Source of the DNA: Syntrophobacter sp. SbD2
GTDB taxonomy: Bacteria > Desulfobacterota > Binatia > UBA9968
Length of the DNA: 34,507 bases
Direction of reading: 5' to 3'
Assembly (NCBI GenBank): GCA_945889495.1
Contig: CAMDBU010000054.1
Coordinates: forward strand, 1-34,507
Part shown: piece after piece, positions 1-7,144 of the stretch
How positions within the stretch are numbered: position 1 is the stretch's first letter
Layout of the letters: each line of letters starts with the position of its first letter
Program-made: the position numbers and the translations under genes
Notes under the pieces: generated by a model
The model's input: the letters and a program-made list of their open reading frames with translations, nothing else
Told to the model about the DNA's origin: nothing
Database searches by the model: none

Positions 1-75
1 GCGCACCGCCGCATCGATGCGCTTGAGAACCGCGTGCGGAAAAACACGACCGCACACCACCACGCTGTTGTCCAT
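1..75 (-). CDS. Possible 5' end of a gene running off the left edge
   Basis: On the minus strand an ATG at 75 opens a frame that stays open to base 1, giving 25 residues that begin MDNSVVVCGRVFPHAVLK. The hydrophobic strand VVVCGR followed by a short helix could be the start of a Rossmann-type protein, but this is too short to assign. No clear ribosome binding site precedes the ATG. It would be co-oriented with the kinase and deaminase genes to its right, about 100 bases downstream of the kinase stop. Low confidence; it may be chance. Confidence 0.22.
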   Translation of the reverse strand, partial: MDNSVVVCGRVFPHAVLKRIDAAVR

Positions 76-174
76 CGCCGTCCACTGTGCCACAAAATAT
101 TTTCAGTGTCCAGCGGGGGGACTTACGTCCGCGAATTAGAGCAAAGCGAGGGATATCGTCTTGAATGAGACTTA

Positions 175-1065
175 TTAAGAAGACGAGATTCCTCGGCGTT
201 GCCTCGGAATGACAGAATCGTGGCGTGATTTGTCCATCTGATTCAGCTGGTCATGGCCCAAGCTCGACGGCAGCGTTGCCAGGTCGGCCTGCACATGTTT
301 GATGCCGGGGAGCGCTTCGATGTGGGTGATCACCTGCTTGGCCGTGACCCATTCCGGCACCGTGCCGGAGACGAAAACATCGCCGCCGTTGGCTTTGACC
401 TCGACGCGCACCTGCGACAAGTCTTCGGCGAGGGCCAGGGTCGCGCGCACCCGCATGGCCAAGGCGAAATCTTCAAAGGCTTGTTTGGACAATGGCGTCA
501 TCTGGTAGTCCGGCGCGTGGGCGGCGGCGACGATCAATTGTTTGGCCGTGGCGACGCTCATATGGCCGAGATTGACCACCAGATCGTAGCGGCTGGCATC
601 GCGCCAGTCGGCGCCGAACATGCCTTGCAACCGACGTGTGCGCGCCTTGTCGACCTCTTCGACGTAGCGCTGGGCGGCCAGTTGGTTGAGGTTCTGGCGC
701 GCGCGCACTTGCTCGATGCGCATTTCGATCGGCGCGGTGAGCAAGACTTTGAGCACATGTTGAAACTTGGGAATCAGCTCATGGCCGAGATGGCCGTGAT
801 AGACGATGCCATGATCGCGGGCGAGCTCGCAGAACGCCGCCTGCAAGGCGATCCGATAGGGATCGAGATTGCGCGTGAAGGTCGCCCACCAGCTTGGTTC
901 GCGTTCGACGATTTCGCTGAGCTTAGTTTCCGGAATGCCGTACTGCAAACTGGCCTGGACTAAAACTTCGCGGTCGACGCTCCCGTAGCCCAACGCTTGT
1001 GCCACGCTATCGGCCAACTCTTCACCGCTCCCCGATGCGCCCTGATAGATGGTGATGATTTGCAT
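175..1065 (-). CDS. Cytidylate kinase-like protein with C-terminal BON domain
   Basis: A 296-residue protein in two parts. Residues 1-185 look like the cytidylate kinase-like family: an N-terminal loop YQGASGSGEELADSVAQALG (residues 7-26) followed by VDREVL matches the family pattern GSGG..IA..LA..LG...DRE. The loop has no P-loop lysine (no GK[ST]), as is common in this family, so real kinase activity is uncertain. Residues about 200-265 look like a BON domain (RVEVKANGGDVFVSGTVPE, then a valine-rich helix and LPGIKHVQADL), a fold usually linked to membrane or envelope binding. The start is fixed by GGGAGGG upstream of the ATG. The last 16 residues or so are encoded by a repeat-like sequence. 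It lies 59 bases downstream of the deaminase and is probably co-transcribed with it. The substrate is unknown. Confidence 0.8.
   Translation of the reverse strand: MQIITIYQGASGSGEELADSVAQALGYGSVDREVLVQASLQYGIPETKLSEIVEREPSWWATFTRNLDPYRIALQAAFCELARDHGIVYHGHLGHELIPKFQHVLKVLLTAPIEMRIEQVRARQNLNQLAAQRYVEEVDKARTRRLQGMFGADWRDASRYDLVVNLGHMSVATAKQLIVAAAHAPDYQMTPLSKQAFEDFALAMRVRATLALAEDLSQVRVEVKANGGDVFVSGTVPEWVTAKQVITHIEALPGIKHVQADLATLPSSLGHDQLNQMDKSRHDSVIPRQRRGISSS
185..215. repeat. Interspersed-repeat-like sequence at the kinase 3' end
   Basis: On the minus strand this reads as a TGTCATTCCGAG...CGAGGAATCTC arrangement. That is typical of short intergenic repeats common in many GC-rich bacterial genomes. 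Here it is translated as the C-terminal tail of the kinase/BON protein (residues RHDSVIPRQRRG), which suggests the original stop codon was lost and the gene now ends inside the repeat. One copy only is visible in the window. Confidence 0.35.
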
Positions 1066-1124
1066 GGTGGTTTCCCTCCCTGGTTGCCCGGTTTCGCCAA
1101 GCTATTTTCAGCCGCTCGCCATAG

Positions 1125-1613
1125 TCACACCGTCATCGCTTCCGGCAGGACCAGTCCTTGGCAGAAGGCTTGGGCGGCTTCTTCTTCGAACAGCGGCCCG
1201 ACCACTTCCACCGGATGGGTGCCTTTGGCGAGCACTTCGGCGCAATGCTCGAATAATTGCTCCGAGGGCTGGTCGACCAGCTGTCGCAAGCGGGCGTTGC
1301 TGATGCCGAACACCACCCGGCCGACGCCGCTCCAAAAGATCGCCCCGGCGCACATCGGGCAGGGCTCGGCGTTGACGTAAAGCGTGCACAGGCTCAGCAG
1401 GTGGCGCGGGAACTGGCGCGAGGCCTGGGCGAGCAGCCGGGTCTCGGCGTGGCTGGTGCAGTCATGGTTGGCATGTTTGGCGTTTTCCGCCTCCATGAGA
1501 ATCCGCCCGCGGCTGCTGACTAGCACGGCGCCGAAGGGCCGGTCGCCATGGTCGCGTGCCCGTTCGGCGACCATGAAGGCATAACGTAGATATCGATGAT
1601 CGGTTTCTATCAT
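1125..1613 (-). CDS. Nucleoside/cytosine deaminase family protein (CDA fold)
   Basis: A 162-residue zinc deaminase of the guanine/tRNA-adenosine/cytosine deaminase family. The HAE motif (SHAET, residues 54-58) gives the first zinc ligand and the catalytic glutamate, and EPCPMC (83-88) gives the two cysteine ligands. Typical family pieces include RPFGAVLV near residues 25-32 and FGISNARL further on. The ATG at 1613 is chosen because GGAGAAACTC directly precedes it; a longer frame to 1727 would read through a terminator-like hairpin and is rejected. TadA would normally be somewhat different around the anticodon-binding C-terminus, so a free nucleobase or nucleoside substrate (for example guanine) is preferred but not proved. 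It sits directly below a long structured leader and upstream of the kinase-like gene, which together suggest nucleotide salvage. Confidence 0.82.
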   Translation of the reverse strand: MIETDHRYLRYAFMVAERARDHGDRPFGAVLVSSRGRILMEAENAKHANHDCTSHAETRLLAQASRQFPRHLLSLCTLYVNAEPCPMCAGAIFWSGVGRVVFGISNARLRQLVDQPSEQLFEHCAEVLAKGTHPVEVVGPLFEEEAAQAFCQGLVLPEAMTV

Positions 1614-1680
1614 GAGTTTCTCCGTGGCGGTTGTGGCGGTGGTTTCAGCCTTTCGGCGTCGGCAGGAAATCCCCGCCGCT

Positions 1681-1718
1681 AAAAAAGACAAGGGCGCCCC
1701 GCATAGCAGGGCGCCCTT
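1681..1718 (-). terminator. Intrinsic terminator hairpin upstream of the deaminase
   Basis: AAGGGCGCCC (1690-1699) and GGGCGCCCTT (1709-1718) form a perfect 10-bp stem with a 9-base loop. On the minus strand the stem is followed by GTC and then TTTTTT (1686-1681). It lies about 70 bases upstream of the deaminase start codon and at the 3' end of the structured region, so it can either end an independent ncRNA or act as an attenuator for the deaminase operon. Confidence 0.7.
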
Positions 1719-2084
1719 GCGGCGCATATCGCGCGCTCATCTGCGCTAATTATTTTGCCATCATTCCCGCTGCCAACGGCTTGATGGGCTGCGATCCGGA
1801 ACGCACTCACGTGAGTGACCTCCGCGTGTCAGACTACCTACGACCTTCCTCACTGGGTCGCCGAAGCGACGATTTGCCTTCAGGCAATTTAGTTGAGGTC
1901 CGGTTAGTTAACGCCGCTGCGTGAGTTGGGCTCGATCTCCGGGTCGGGAGCCGCCCGCAGACAGCGGGCATACGTGCTTCGGTGGATTTCCGTCCTGCAT
2001 AGCAAAGACCTCCTTTCACACCTTGGGGCTACACTTTAGCTTGCGACTCATTTGCCCCTACGCCTGGCGGCGTTCAGTGAGTCT
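1685..2084 (-). ncRNA. Candidate structured leader or stand-alone ncRNA, family unknown
   Basis: About 400 nt between a minus-strand promoter and an intrinsic terminator, full of short perfect inverted repeats: 1758-1763/1782-1787, 1804-1817 (CACTCACGTGAGTG), 1857-1861/1866-1870 (GTCGC with a UUCG loop on the minus strand), 1874-1878/1883-1887, 1929-1933/1948-1952, 1953-1958/1964-1969 and 2025-2029/2054-2058. No convincing long protein frame occupies it. I compared it by eye with tmRNA, RNase P, SRP, 6S and the common riboswitch cores (TPP, FMN, SAM, cobalamin, guanidine, c-di-GMP) and found none of their invariant sequences. Either it is a regulatory 5' leader of the deaminase-kinase operon or a free ncRNA. 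The sequence shows the hairpins; the RNA identity is inferred. Confidence 0.5.
1908..2000 (-). CDS. Possible 30-residue leader peptide in the structured region
   Basis: A minus-strand ATG at 2000 is preceded, 6 bases upstream, by AAAGGAGGTC (2007-2016), a full match to the consensus Shine-Dalgarno and the best one seen in the window. The frame encodes 30 residues starting MQDGNPPKHVCPLSAGG and ends at TAA (1908-1910). It contains hairpins inside the coding part, as attenuator leaders do, but has no run of one amino acid. Alternatively the purine-rich stretch is a structural element of the RNA and is not translated. Confidence 0.3.
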   Translation of the reverse strand: MQDGNPPKHVCPLSAGGSRPGDRAQLTQRR

Positions 2085-2090
2085 GCCTCC

Positions 2091-2119
2091 GCTCTACGAC
2101 TGCACAAGATGAATGTCAA
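2091..2119 (-). promoter_or_regulatory. Sigma-70-like promoter for the structured leader
   Basis: On the minus strand TTGACA (2119-2114), a 17-base spacer and TAGAGC (2096-2091). The -35 is perfect and the -10 is weak. Expected transcription start is near 2084, just before the hairpin-rich region. Confidence 0.5.
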
Positions 2120-2181
2120 GCCCTTATTTTTGTCGCTCAGTTATTTACGTTGTAGTTGAACAGATTCCACGCTGCGTCAAG

Positions 2182-2210
2182 TTGACTTCACGGCGACGCG
2201 GCGGTTTAAT
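2182..2210 (+). promoter_or_regulatory. Sigma-70-like promoter for the Spy/CpxP-like gene
   Basis: TTGACT (2182-2187), a 17-base spacer and TTTAAT (2205-2210), 40 bases before the start codon at 2250. Both boxes are close to consensus and the spacing is ideal. It is back to back with the minus-strand promoter of the structured RNA. Confidence 0.6.
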
Positions 2211-2249
2211 TTTTGTCAGTGAATTGGTTCGCGCAAACCGGAGGTGGCG

Positions 2250-2834
2250 ATGCACGGCAAATTAATTTTCTTGGTTTTAGCTTTGCAATTGTTGGTGGCG
2301 GCTCCGGCACTGAGCGCGGAACCGGAGCGCCAGCGCTCACCGGTGCCGGAGGAGCTGTCCGAAAGTTGGGAACGTTTTCAGCGCGCCTTGCACGAGTGGG
2401 GCGGGCGGCTGTGGGAGCGCGTCGGGCCGCGCGGCGCTCGCGAGGATCGCCCGGTGATCAGCCAGATGCTGAATAACAAAGACGCGTTGGGATTGTCGGC
2501 GGATCAAGTGCGCCGCCTGGAACAGCTGCGCGATAATTTTTCGCGCCAAACGATTCGCAACGAAGCCGATCTGCGCATCCTCGAACTCGACATGGGCGCG
2601 CTGCTCGACAACGAGCCGGTGGACATGGCCAAGCTGGAAACCAAAATGCGCGAAGAAGAAAAACTCCGCACCGACCTGCGCATCGCGCGCATCCGCGCCA
2701 TCGAGCAAGGCAAGGCGCTACTCAACGCCGAGCAAAGGAAGAAATTGACCGAGCTCTTGCGCCAATCCGTGACGCTGCGCGCGCCGGCAAGCCAAAACCC
2801 CAGCGCCATCGAACGCGGGGCCAGCTCGCGATAG
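2250..2834 (+). CDS. Spy/CpxP-like periplasmic LTxxQ protein
   Basis: A 194-residue exported protein. Residues 1-23 (MHGKLIFLVLALQLLVAAP...LSA) form a signal peptide with an AxA-like cleavage site. The mature part is nearly all helix with a repeated LTxxQ-type pattern: LGLSADQVRRLEQLRD near residues 82-97 and LLNAEQRKKLTELLRQ near 158-173. This resembles the Spy/CpxP/ZraP family of periplasmic chaperones and metal-stress sensors. Charged E/R/K helices between the two motifs would form the usual cradle. GGAGG (2240-2244) sets the ATG at 2250 rather than the GTG six bases earlier. It has its own promoter and the next gene appears to have another, so it may be a single-gene unit. Metal binding is not evident: there is no histidine cluster. 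Confidence 0.7.
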   Translation: MHGKLIFLVLALQLLVAAPALSAEPERQRSPVPEELSESWERFQRALHEWGGRLWERVGPRGAREDRPVISQMLNNKDALGLSADQVRRLEQLRDNFSRQTIRNEADLRILELDMGALLDNEPVDMAKLETKMREEEKLRTDLRIARIRAIEQGKALLNAEQRKKLTELLRQSVTLRAPASQNPSAIERGASSR

Positions 2835-2841
2835 ATCTTCA

Positions 2842-2904
2842 AATCGCCCAGCGAATCGCCCAGCGAAATTTCCATTGACTCCCGTCCTGGCGCGGTGGTA
2901 ACTC
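2842..2904 (+). promoter_or_regulatory. 12-bp tandem repeat and promoter before the first substrate-binding gene
   Basis: AATCGCCCAGCG occurs twice in tandem (2842-2853 and 2854-2865). It is followed by TTGACT (2875-2880), an 18-base spacer and TAACTC (2899-2904). The tandem unit directly upstream of a -35 box could be an activator or repressor site, but no binding protein is identified. Confidence 0.35.
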
Positions 2905-2939
2905 GGCTCATCGCCGTCTTGCCATGACAGGAGTCGTTG

Positions 2940-3935
2940 ATGTCGAATTTTATACTCCCGGGAATTGTTTGGCTCGCTTGGTTGTTGTTGGTCGCGCCCT
3001 CGCTCGACGGCGCCCAAGTCGATAGCGTCACCATAGGTTATTCGTCGTTTTCTGGCGACTATGTGCCGCTGTGGATCGGCGTCGAAGATCGCATCGGCAA
3101 AAAGTATGGCGTCGATTTGAAAGCGGTCTATGCCGGCCGCGCCCGGCCGCAGCAGTTGCTCCTCGGCGGCGAAGCCTTGGCGGTGATCGCCAGCGGCACC
3201 GGCGCGCTGACTTCGCATATTCTCGGCGCCAAAGATCAGGTGATCGTGCTGACCTTCAGCAGTAAAGTTCCCGGCGTGCTTTTTACCCGACCCGAGATCA
3301 AGAGCGGCGAAGACTTGAAAGGCAAAACCATCGGCTCGGGGCGACCCGGTGCGCTGGGCGATATCATGGCGCGCTACGTGCTCCGCGCCAAGCTCAATCT
3401 TGTGCCCGACCGCGACGTGAAAATCTTGCCGGTGGGTGAGCCGGCGCTGGCGTTGCAAGCCTTGGAGCGCGGCATCGTCGAGGGCGCGTCGTTCTCCGGG
3501 CCGCAGGTGGCCTTGGCGCGCAAGCTGGGCTTCCGCGAATTGGTCAATTACGAATCCATCGGCATCGTTTACCCCTACAACACCGTGACCACACTACGCT
3601 CAACCATCGCCAAACAGCCCGAGCTGTTGGAAAAAGTGCTCAAAATCATTCTCGAAGGACGGGCGATATTTCGCGCCAACAAGGAAAAAAGTCTGGCGGT
3701 GTGGAAAAAATATTTGCGCGGCACCGCCGATGATGTGCTCGACGAAGCCTATCAGACGACGATGAATACCATGGATGCCTCGGCCCAGCCGTCTCTGGCG
3801 GTGATCAAAAGCGGCCTGGATATTCTCTCGCTCCAGTATCCCCAGGCCAAGCAGACCGATGCCAATTTGATTTTCGACGCGTCGATAGTTCGCCGCCTCG
3901 AACAGAGCGGTTTTGTCGATGCGACGAAAAAATAG
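2940..3935 (+). CDS. ABC transporter substrate-binding protein, NMT1/THI5-like
   Basis: A 331-residue exported binding protein. Residues 1-25 (MSNFILPGIVWLAWLLLVAP) form a signal peptide. The body matches the NMT1/THI5/SsuA fold: VTIGYSSFSGDYVPLWIGVE near residue 30, then the switch motif SGEDLKGKTIGSGRPGALGD in the middle, where the ligand pocket usually lies, and helices for the second lobe. Such proteins deliver small aliphatic or aromatic compounds (thiamine precursors, sulfonates, nitrate analogues) to an ABC permease. No lipobox cysteine is seen, so it should be soluble in the periplasm. AGGAG (2929-2933) fixes the ATG at 2940. No permease or ATPase gene lies nearby, and the substrate cannot be read from the sequence. 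Confidence 0.82.
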   Translation: MSNFILPGIVWLAWLLLVAPSLDGAQVDSVTIGYSSFSGDYVPLWIGVEDRIGKKYGVDLKAVYAGRARPQQLLLGGEALAVIASGTGALTSHILGAKDQVIVLTFSSKVPGVLFTRPEIKSGEDLKGKTIGSGRPGALGDIMARYVLRAKLNLVPDRDVKILPVGEPALALQALERGIVEGASFSGPQVALARKLGFRELVNYESIGIVYPYNTVTTLRSTIAKQPELLEKVLKIILEGRAIFRANKEKSLAVWKKYLRGTADDVLDEAYQTTMNTMDASAQPSLAVIKSGLDILSLQYPQAKQTDANLIFDASIVRRLEQSGFVDATKK

Positions 3936-4119
3936 TTTCCATCGGGCGTGGTGGTCTTGAAAGACTGTGTAGGCTCGCGCTCAAACTGGTGAAGCAGGGT
4001 TTCTTCGAAGTGGTCGCGGCGGACGACATCGGCGCGCTCTGGCGCCGGCGCTGGACGCCGCCATCGTTTGTAGTTTTCGGCCGTTGGATGTTAGAAAGAA
4101 TTTCGCATCCGCGGTTCCC

Positions 4120-5124
4120 ATGTTGGCGATCACCAATTATTTTTTCCGGGTAACGTGGCGCGCACTGTTGGCGCTGGCGGCGTTCCTCTGCGCGCCTCAA
4201 TTGCACTCGGTTCATGGCGCCGAATCGCTGCGGCTAGGTTTCTCCGGCGCCACGGCGACGCAGTTGGCGGGCGCATTGGCCCTAGAACATAAATTGTTCG
4301 AGCTTTACGGTGTCAACGTCGAGTTCGTTCAGTCGGCCGGCAGCACCATGATTCGCGCGCTCGATGGCGGTAGCTTGGATGTCGCTATTGTCGGCGGCGG
4401 CCAGGCGCTGAGCGCTTATCTCAAGGGCGTCGAGGTGCGCATCATTGGCGGCCTGGTGAACACCGTACCCTATCAATTGTGGGCCAAGCCGGAGATCGCC
4501 CAGCTCAAAGATCTCAAAGGCAAACTGATCGCCAACACGATTCCCGGCACGTCGCTCAATTTGGCCGCGGCGGTGTTGCTCCAGCGCGCCGGCCTCGATC
4601 CGTTGCGCGACGTTAAGCTGATCGCCTTCGGCCGCCTCGGGCTGGTGTCCCAGGCGCTGTTCACCGGCGTGGTCGATGCGGCGCTGTTATCGCCGCCGGA
4701 AACCATCGAAGCGAAAAAATTAGGGCTGCGCATGGTCATCGATATGGTGACGGCACGGATTCCCTGCATGTTCACCTCGGTGGTGACGACGCGAGCGCTG
4801 TTGGAGCAGTCGCCGGTGGCGCTGACGCGCTTTCTCAAAGGGCTCATGCATGGGGTCAAACTTGCGTCGACCAATCCGGATATGGCAAAGAAGAGCATCG
4901 CCAAGAACATGCGGCTCAGCGATGCGGCGGTGATCGACGAGGTTTATCAAAGAACCATCTCGCTCTACGAGCGGCTACCGCTGGTGCCCAAGGAGGCGGT
5001 CGAGACGGTGATTCGATTGTCGCCGCCGCAATCCCAGCGCAACCCGTTCGGCGTGGTCGACATGAGTTTACTTGAGCGCATCGATAAGGAAGGTTTTGTC
5101 CGCGCGCTTTACGCGGCGAAGTAA
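4120..5124 (+). CDS. ABC transporter substrate-binding protein, NMT1/THI5-like (second copy)
   Basis: A 334-residue protein of the same fold as the gene before it but well diverged. Residues 1-37 hold a signal peptide (FFRVTWRALLALAAFLCAPQ...). After this comes LRLGFSGATATQLAGALALE, the SGGSLDVAIVGGGQALSAYL-type pocket region, and AQLKDLKGKLIANTIPGTSL, the usual DLKGKxI motif. The ATG at 4120 is chosen from signal-peptide length; a TTG at 4084 would add 12 residues and no good ribosome binding site is seen for either. The 184 bases between the two binding-protein genes hold no feature I can name; one frame stays open there for about 68 codons but resembles nothing. The di-iron gene starts 20 bases downstream, so the two are likely co-transcribed. 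Confidence 0.8.
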   Translation: MLAITNYFFRVTWRALLALAAFLCAPQLHSVHGAESLRLGFSGATATQLAGALALEHKLFELYGVNVEFVQSAGSTMIRALDGGSLDVAIVGGGQALSAYLKGVEVRIIGGLVNTVPYQLWAKPEIAQLKDLKGKLIANTIPGTSLNLAAAVLLQRAGLDPLRDVKLIAFGRLGLVSQALFTGVVDAALLSPPETIEAKKLGLRMVIDMVTARIPCMFTSVVTTRALLEQSPVALTRFLKGLMHGVKLASTNPDMAKKSIAKNMRLSDAAVIDEVYQRTISLYERLPLVPKEAVETVIRLSPPQSQRNPFGVVDMSLLERIDKEGFVRALYAAK

Positions 5125-5144
5125 AAATTTTTCAGGAGGACCAC

Positions 5145-5993
5145 ATGGCGGATATCAGAGGCGTCGGCAAAAAAATCACTTACAGCGAGGACAATCCGAT
5201 CAGCGCGGAGTTGGAGGCGTTTCGCAAGAGCCGCGACAACATCAAGCGGCCGCCCAAGGACGATGAGGAGAAAGAGCGCTTGGCGCGCTGGCTGGCCCAC
5301 CGCGGCCGCGACGAGCTTGAAGTCACCGTCGGCACGGCGTGCTACGCCATGGCGCATTTCGAGATGGACGCCGATTGGCGCCGCCAGTTGGGCGAGCATA
5401 TTGGCACCGAGGCGGGGCATGGCTGGGGTTACATTCGCCAGGCGAACTCGATCGACCCGAGCCGCGATCATTCCAAGCCCGACCCGGAGTTCGAGCGCCA
5501 GTACGGCCTGACGCCGCGCATCGAGCACCACCAGATTATGAAGCGGGATTTTTTGAGCTATCTTTTTTCCGGCAACCTGTGGCCCTACGGCCACTGCACC
5601 GCGGCGAGCATCCAGAGCATTCAGATCACCACGCCCAAGCTGCTCGACTTCGAGGAGAAGGTCGTGCACGCCGAGGAGCGCACCCATCACGACGCGATCC
5701 TGCAGAAGCTCCACGATTATGTTTGGGAGCAGATCGAGATCTACGGCGAAGCGCCGATCCGCCGGCGCATCGGCGAGATCGAAAAAATCGCCCTCAACAG
5801 CCGGCCGCGCACGGTCTTCGATCCGCCGCGGCGCGACTTCCTGCGCAAATATTTCAACGTGCCGGTGGACAACGTGCGCTTTTTCCCGGCCTGGCGCGAA
5901 TATCTGTACTTGAACGTGTTGGGCTTTCCGCCGGAGCCGGTGCATATCGAGAATTGGCCGGCGGATGTGCCTCAGCCCAAAGCGGGCGCATAG
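5145..5993 (+). CDS. Ferritin-like di-iron carboxylate protein
   Basis: A 282-residue soluble protein without a signal peptide. Two ExxH motifs, EAGH (residues 89-92) and ERTH (178-181), lie about 90 residues apart in predicted long helices. Further acidic residues (E73 in HFEMD, E84, E171) are in suitable places. This is the E...ExxH...E...ExxH layout of ferritin-like di-iron enzymes such as PaaA/PaaC-type or N-oxygenase-like oxidases. AGGAGG precedes the ATG closely. It is flanked by a substrate-binding protein and an amidohydrolase, which suggests an oxidative step on an imported organic compound. It may alternatively be a non-catalytic ferritin-like subunit like PaaC. No partner reductase is in the window. 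The fold is well supported; the reaction is not known. Confidence 0.62.
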   Translation: MADIRGVGKKITYSEDNPISAELEAFRKSRDNIKRPPKDDEEKERLARWLAHRGRDELEVTVGTACYAMAHFEMDADWRRQLGEHIGTEAGHGWGYIRQANSIDPSRDHSKPDPEFERQYGLTPRIEHHQIMKRDFLSYLFSGNLWPYGHCTAASIQSIQITTPKLLDFEEKVVHAEERTHHDAILQKLHDYVWEQIEIYGEAPIRRRIGEIEKIALNSRPRTVFDPPRRDFLRKYFNVPVDNVRFFPAWREYLYLNVLGFPPEPVHIENWPADVPQPKAGA

Positions 5994-6055
5994 CTGGAAT
6001 TTTGCCAGGGGCGCCGCCCATCGGTCAGACCCTAACCGTCAGCCAAGGAGGAGTT

Positions 6056-7111
6056 ATGATGCGAATAGATGTCGATGCCCATGTGGACGAAACCGATGCT
6101 ACTTGGGATTACCTCGCGGAGAGCGATAAACGTTTTAAGCCGGTGACGCTCGATCCCGGCGGGGCGACGGCCCATGGCGACGCGCGGCCGCATCGCTTGT
6201 GGATGATCGACGGCACGATTTTGCTGCGTCGTTGGCGCGACGATAAACGCACTGGAACGGTCAAAGAGACCCGCGAGCTGCTCGATGTCGACAAGCGGCT
6301 GCGCCACATGGACGAGCTGCGCGTCGACGTGCAGGTGCTTTATCCGACGATGTTTCTGCACTCCTACACGGCCCGGCCGGAGATCGAGCTGGCGTTGTGC
6401 AAGGCGTACAACCGCTGGATCGCGGCGGCGACGGAGAAGAGCAAGGGACGGCTGCGCTGGGTGGCGATGATGCCCTATCTGTCGATCGATGAAGCGGTGA
6501 AAGAAGTGCGCTGGGCCAAGGATCACGGCGCCTGCGGCGTATTCAAGAAAGGTATCGAGTGCGACGATCGCGCCGCCAGCGATCCGCATTTCTTTCCAGT
6601 CTACGACGAGGCGAGCCGTCTGGACATGCCGATATGTATTCACAACGCGACCAGCCACATCCAGTCGATGACGGTGCCCGGCAACGGTCTGGGCGGCGGC
6701 ATGATTGCGATCGCGGCGTTCAGTGCGCTGGCGGAGGCCGGCGTACCCGACAAATTCCCCAAACTCAGATTTGGTTTCATCGAAACTGGCGCGTCGTGGG
6801 TGCCGTTTCTTCACGCCGATCTGATGGCCAAGATGCTGCGCCGAACTTTTCTGCCCATCGAGGTCAAAGACGATCTGTTCCGCAAGTACCGTTTCTATGT
6901 CGCCTGCCATACTAACGACGATTTACCTTACATTCTAAAATACGGCACCGAAGACAGCTTGATGATCGGTACCGACTACAGCCACGCCGACCAGTCGGCG
7001 GAGATCGAAGCGTTGGATGTGATCGAACGGCGCGGTGCCAGTGGAGATATTCCGGCGGCGGTGGCGCGCAAGATCGTCGACGACAATCCGCGCCGGTTTT
7101 ATGGCTTCTAG
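6056..7111 (+). CDS. Amidohydrolase, ACMSD/amidohydrolase-2 family
   Basis: A 351-residue TIM-barrel metal hydrolase or decarboxylase. The N-terminal strand carries IDVDAHVDE (residues 4-12), a D-x-H motif in which the second histidine of the usual HxH is replaced. Other expected ligands follow: H196 in ICIHNATSH, E243 in FGFIETGASW, and D307 in MIGTDYSHAD. The C-terminal VARKIVDDNPRRFYGF is the typical family ending (N..RFYG). Relatives include 2-amino-3-carboxymuconate-semialdehyde decarboxylase, gamma-resorcylate decarboxylase and various ring-cleavage hydrolases. AAGGAGGAG is placed just before the ATG at 6056, which has a second ATG directly after it. The gene lies between a di-iron protein and a binding protein, consistent with breakdown of an imported aromatic or heterocyclic compound. 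Confidence 0.82.
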   Translation: MMRIDVDAHVDETDATWDYLAESDKRFKPVTLDPGGATAHGDARPHRLWMIDGTILLRRWRDDKRTGTVKETRELLDVDKRLRHMDELRVDVQVLYPTMFLHSYTARPEIELALCKAYNRWIAAATEKSKGRLRWVAMMPYLSIDEAVKEVRWAKDHGACGVFKKGIECDDRAASDPHFFPVYDEASRLDMPICIHNATSHIQSMTVPGNGLGGGMIAIAAFSALAEAGVPDKFPKLRFGFIETGASWVPFLHADLMAKMLRRTFLPIEVKDDLFRKYRFYVACHTNDDLPYILKYGTEDSLMIGTDYSHADQSAEIEALDVIERRGASGDIPAAVARKIVDDNPRRFYGF

Positions 7112-7144
7112 GCAAGCCTGCGGCAAACAGTTCTAAAAACGACC

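Noticed and set aside
253-963. A long plus-strand frame opposite the kinase/BON gene
   Set aside because: It is antisense to a gene with clear family motifs and its product is rich in D, H, R and G, typical of shadow frames in GC-rich DNA.
1614-1727. An upstream extension of the deaminase to 1727
   Set aside because: It would read through the terminator hairpin, has no conserved residues, and the ATG at 1613 has a good GGAG site.
1685-2084. tmRNA, RNase P, SRP or 6S RNA in the structured region
   Set aside because: None of the conserved core sequences were found: no T-loop/CCA end, no GAGGAAAGTCC, no SRP GGAAGGA loop.
1921-2112. A 63-codon plus-strand frame across the structured region
   Set aside because: Antisense to the hairpins, no ribosome binding site, and low-complexity composition. 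Explained better by the RNA structure.
3936-4119. A 68-codon open frame between the two NMT1-like genes
   Set aside because: No start with a binding site and no similarity recognised. It may be a decayed remnant but cannot be supported.
5339-6055. A long N-terminal extension of the amidohydrolase
   Set aside because: This is an out-of-frame reading of the di-iron gene. The ATG at 6056 has an excellent AAGGAGGAG site and the family starts there.
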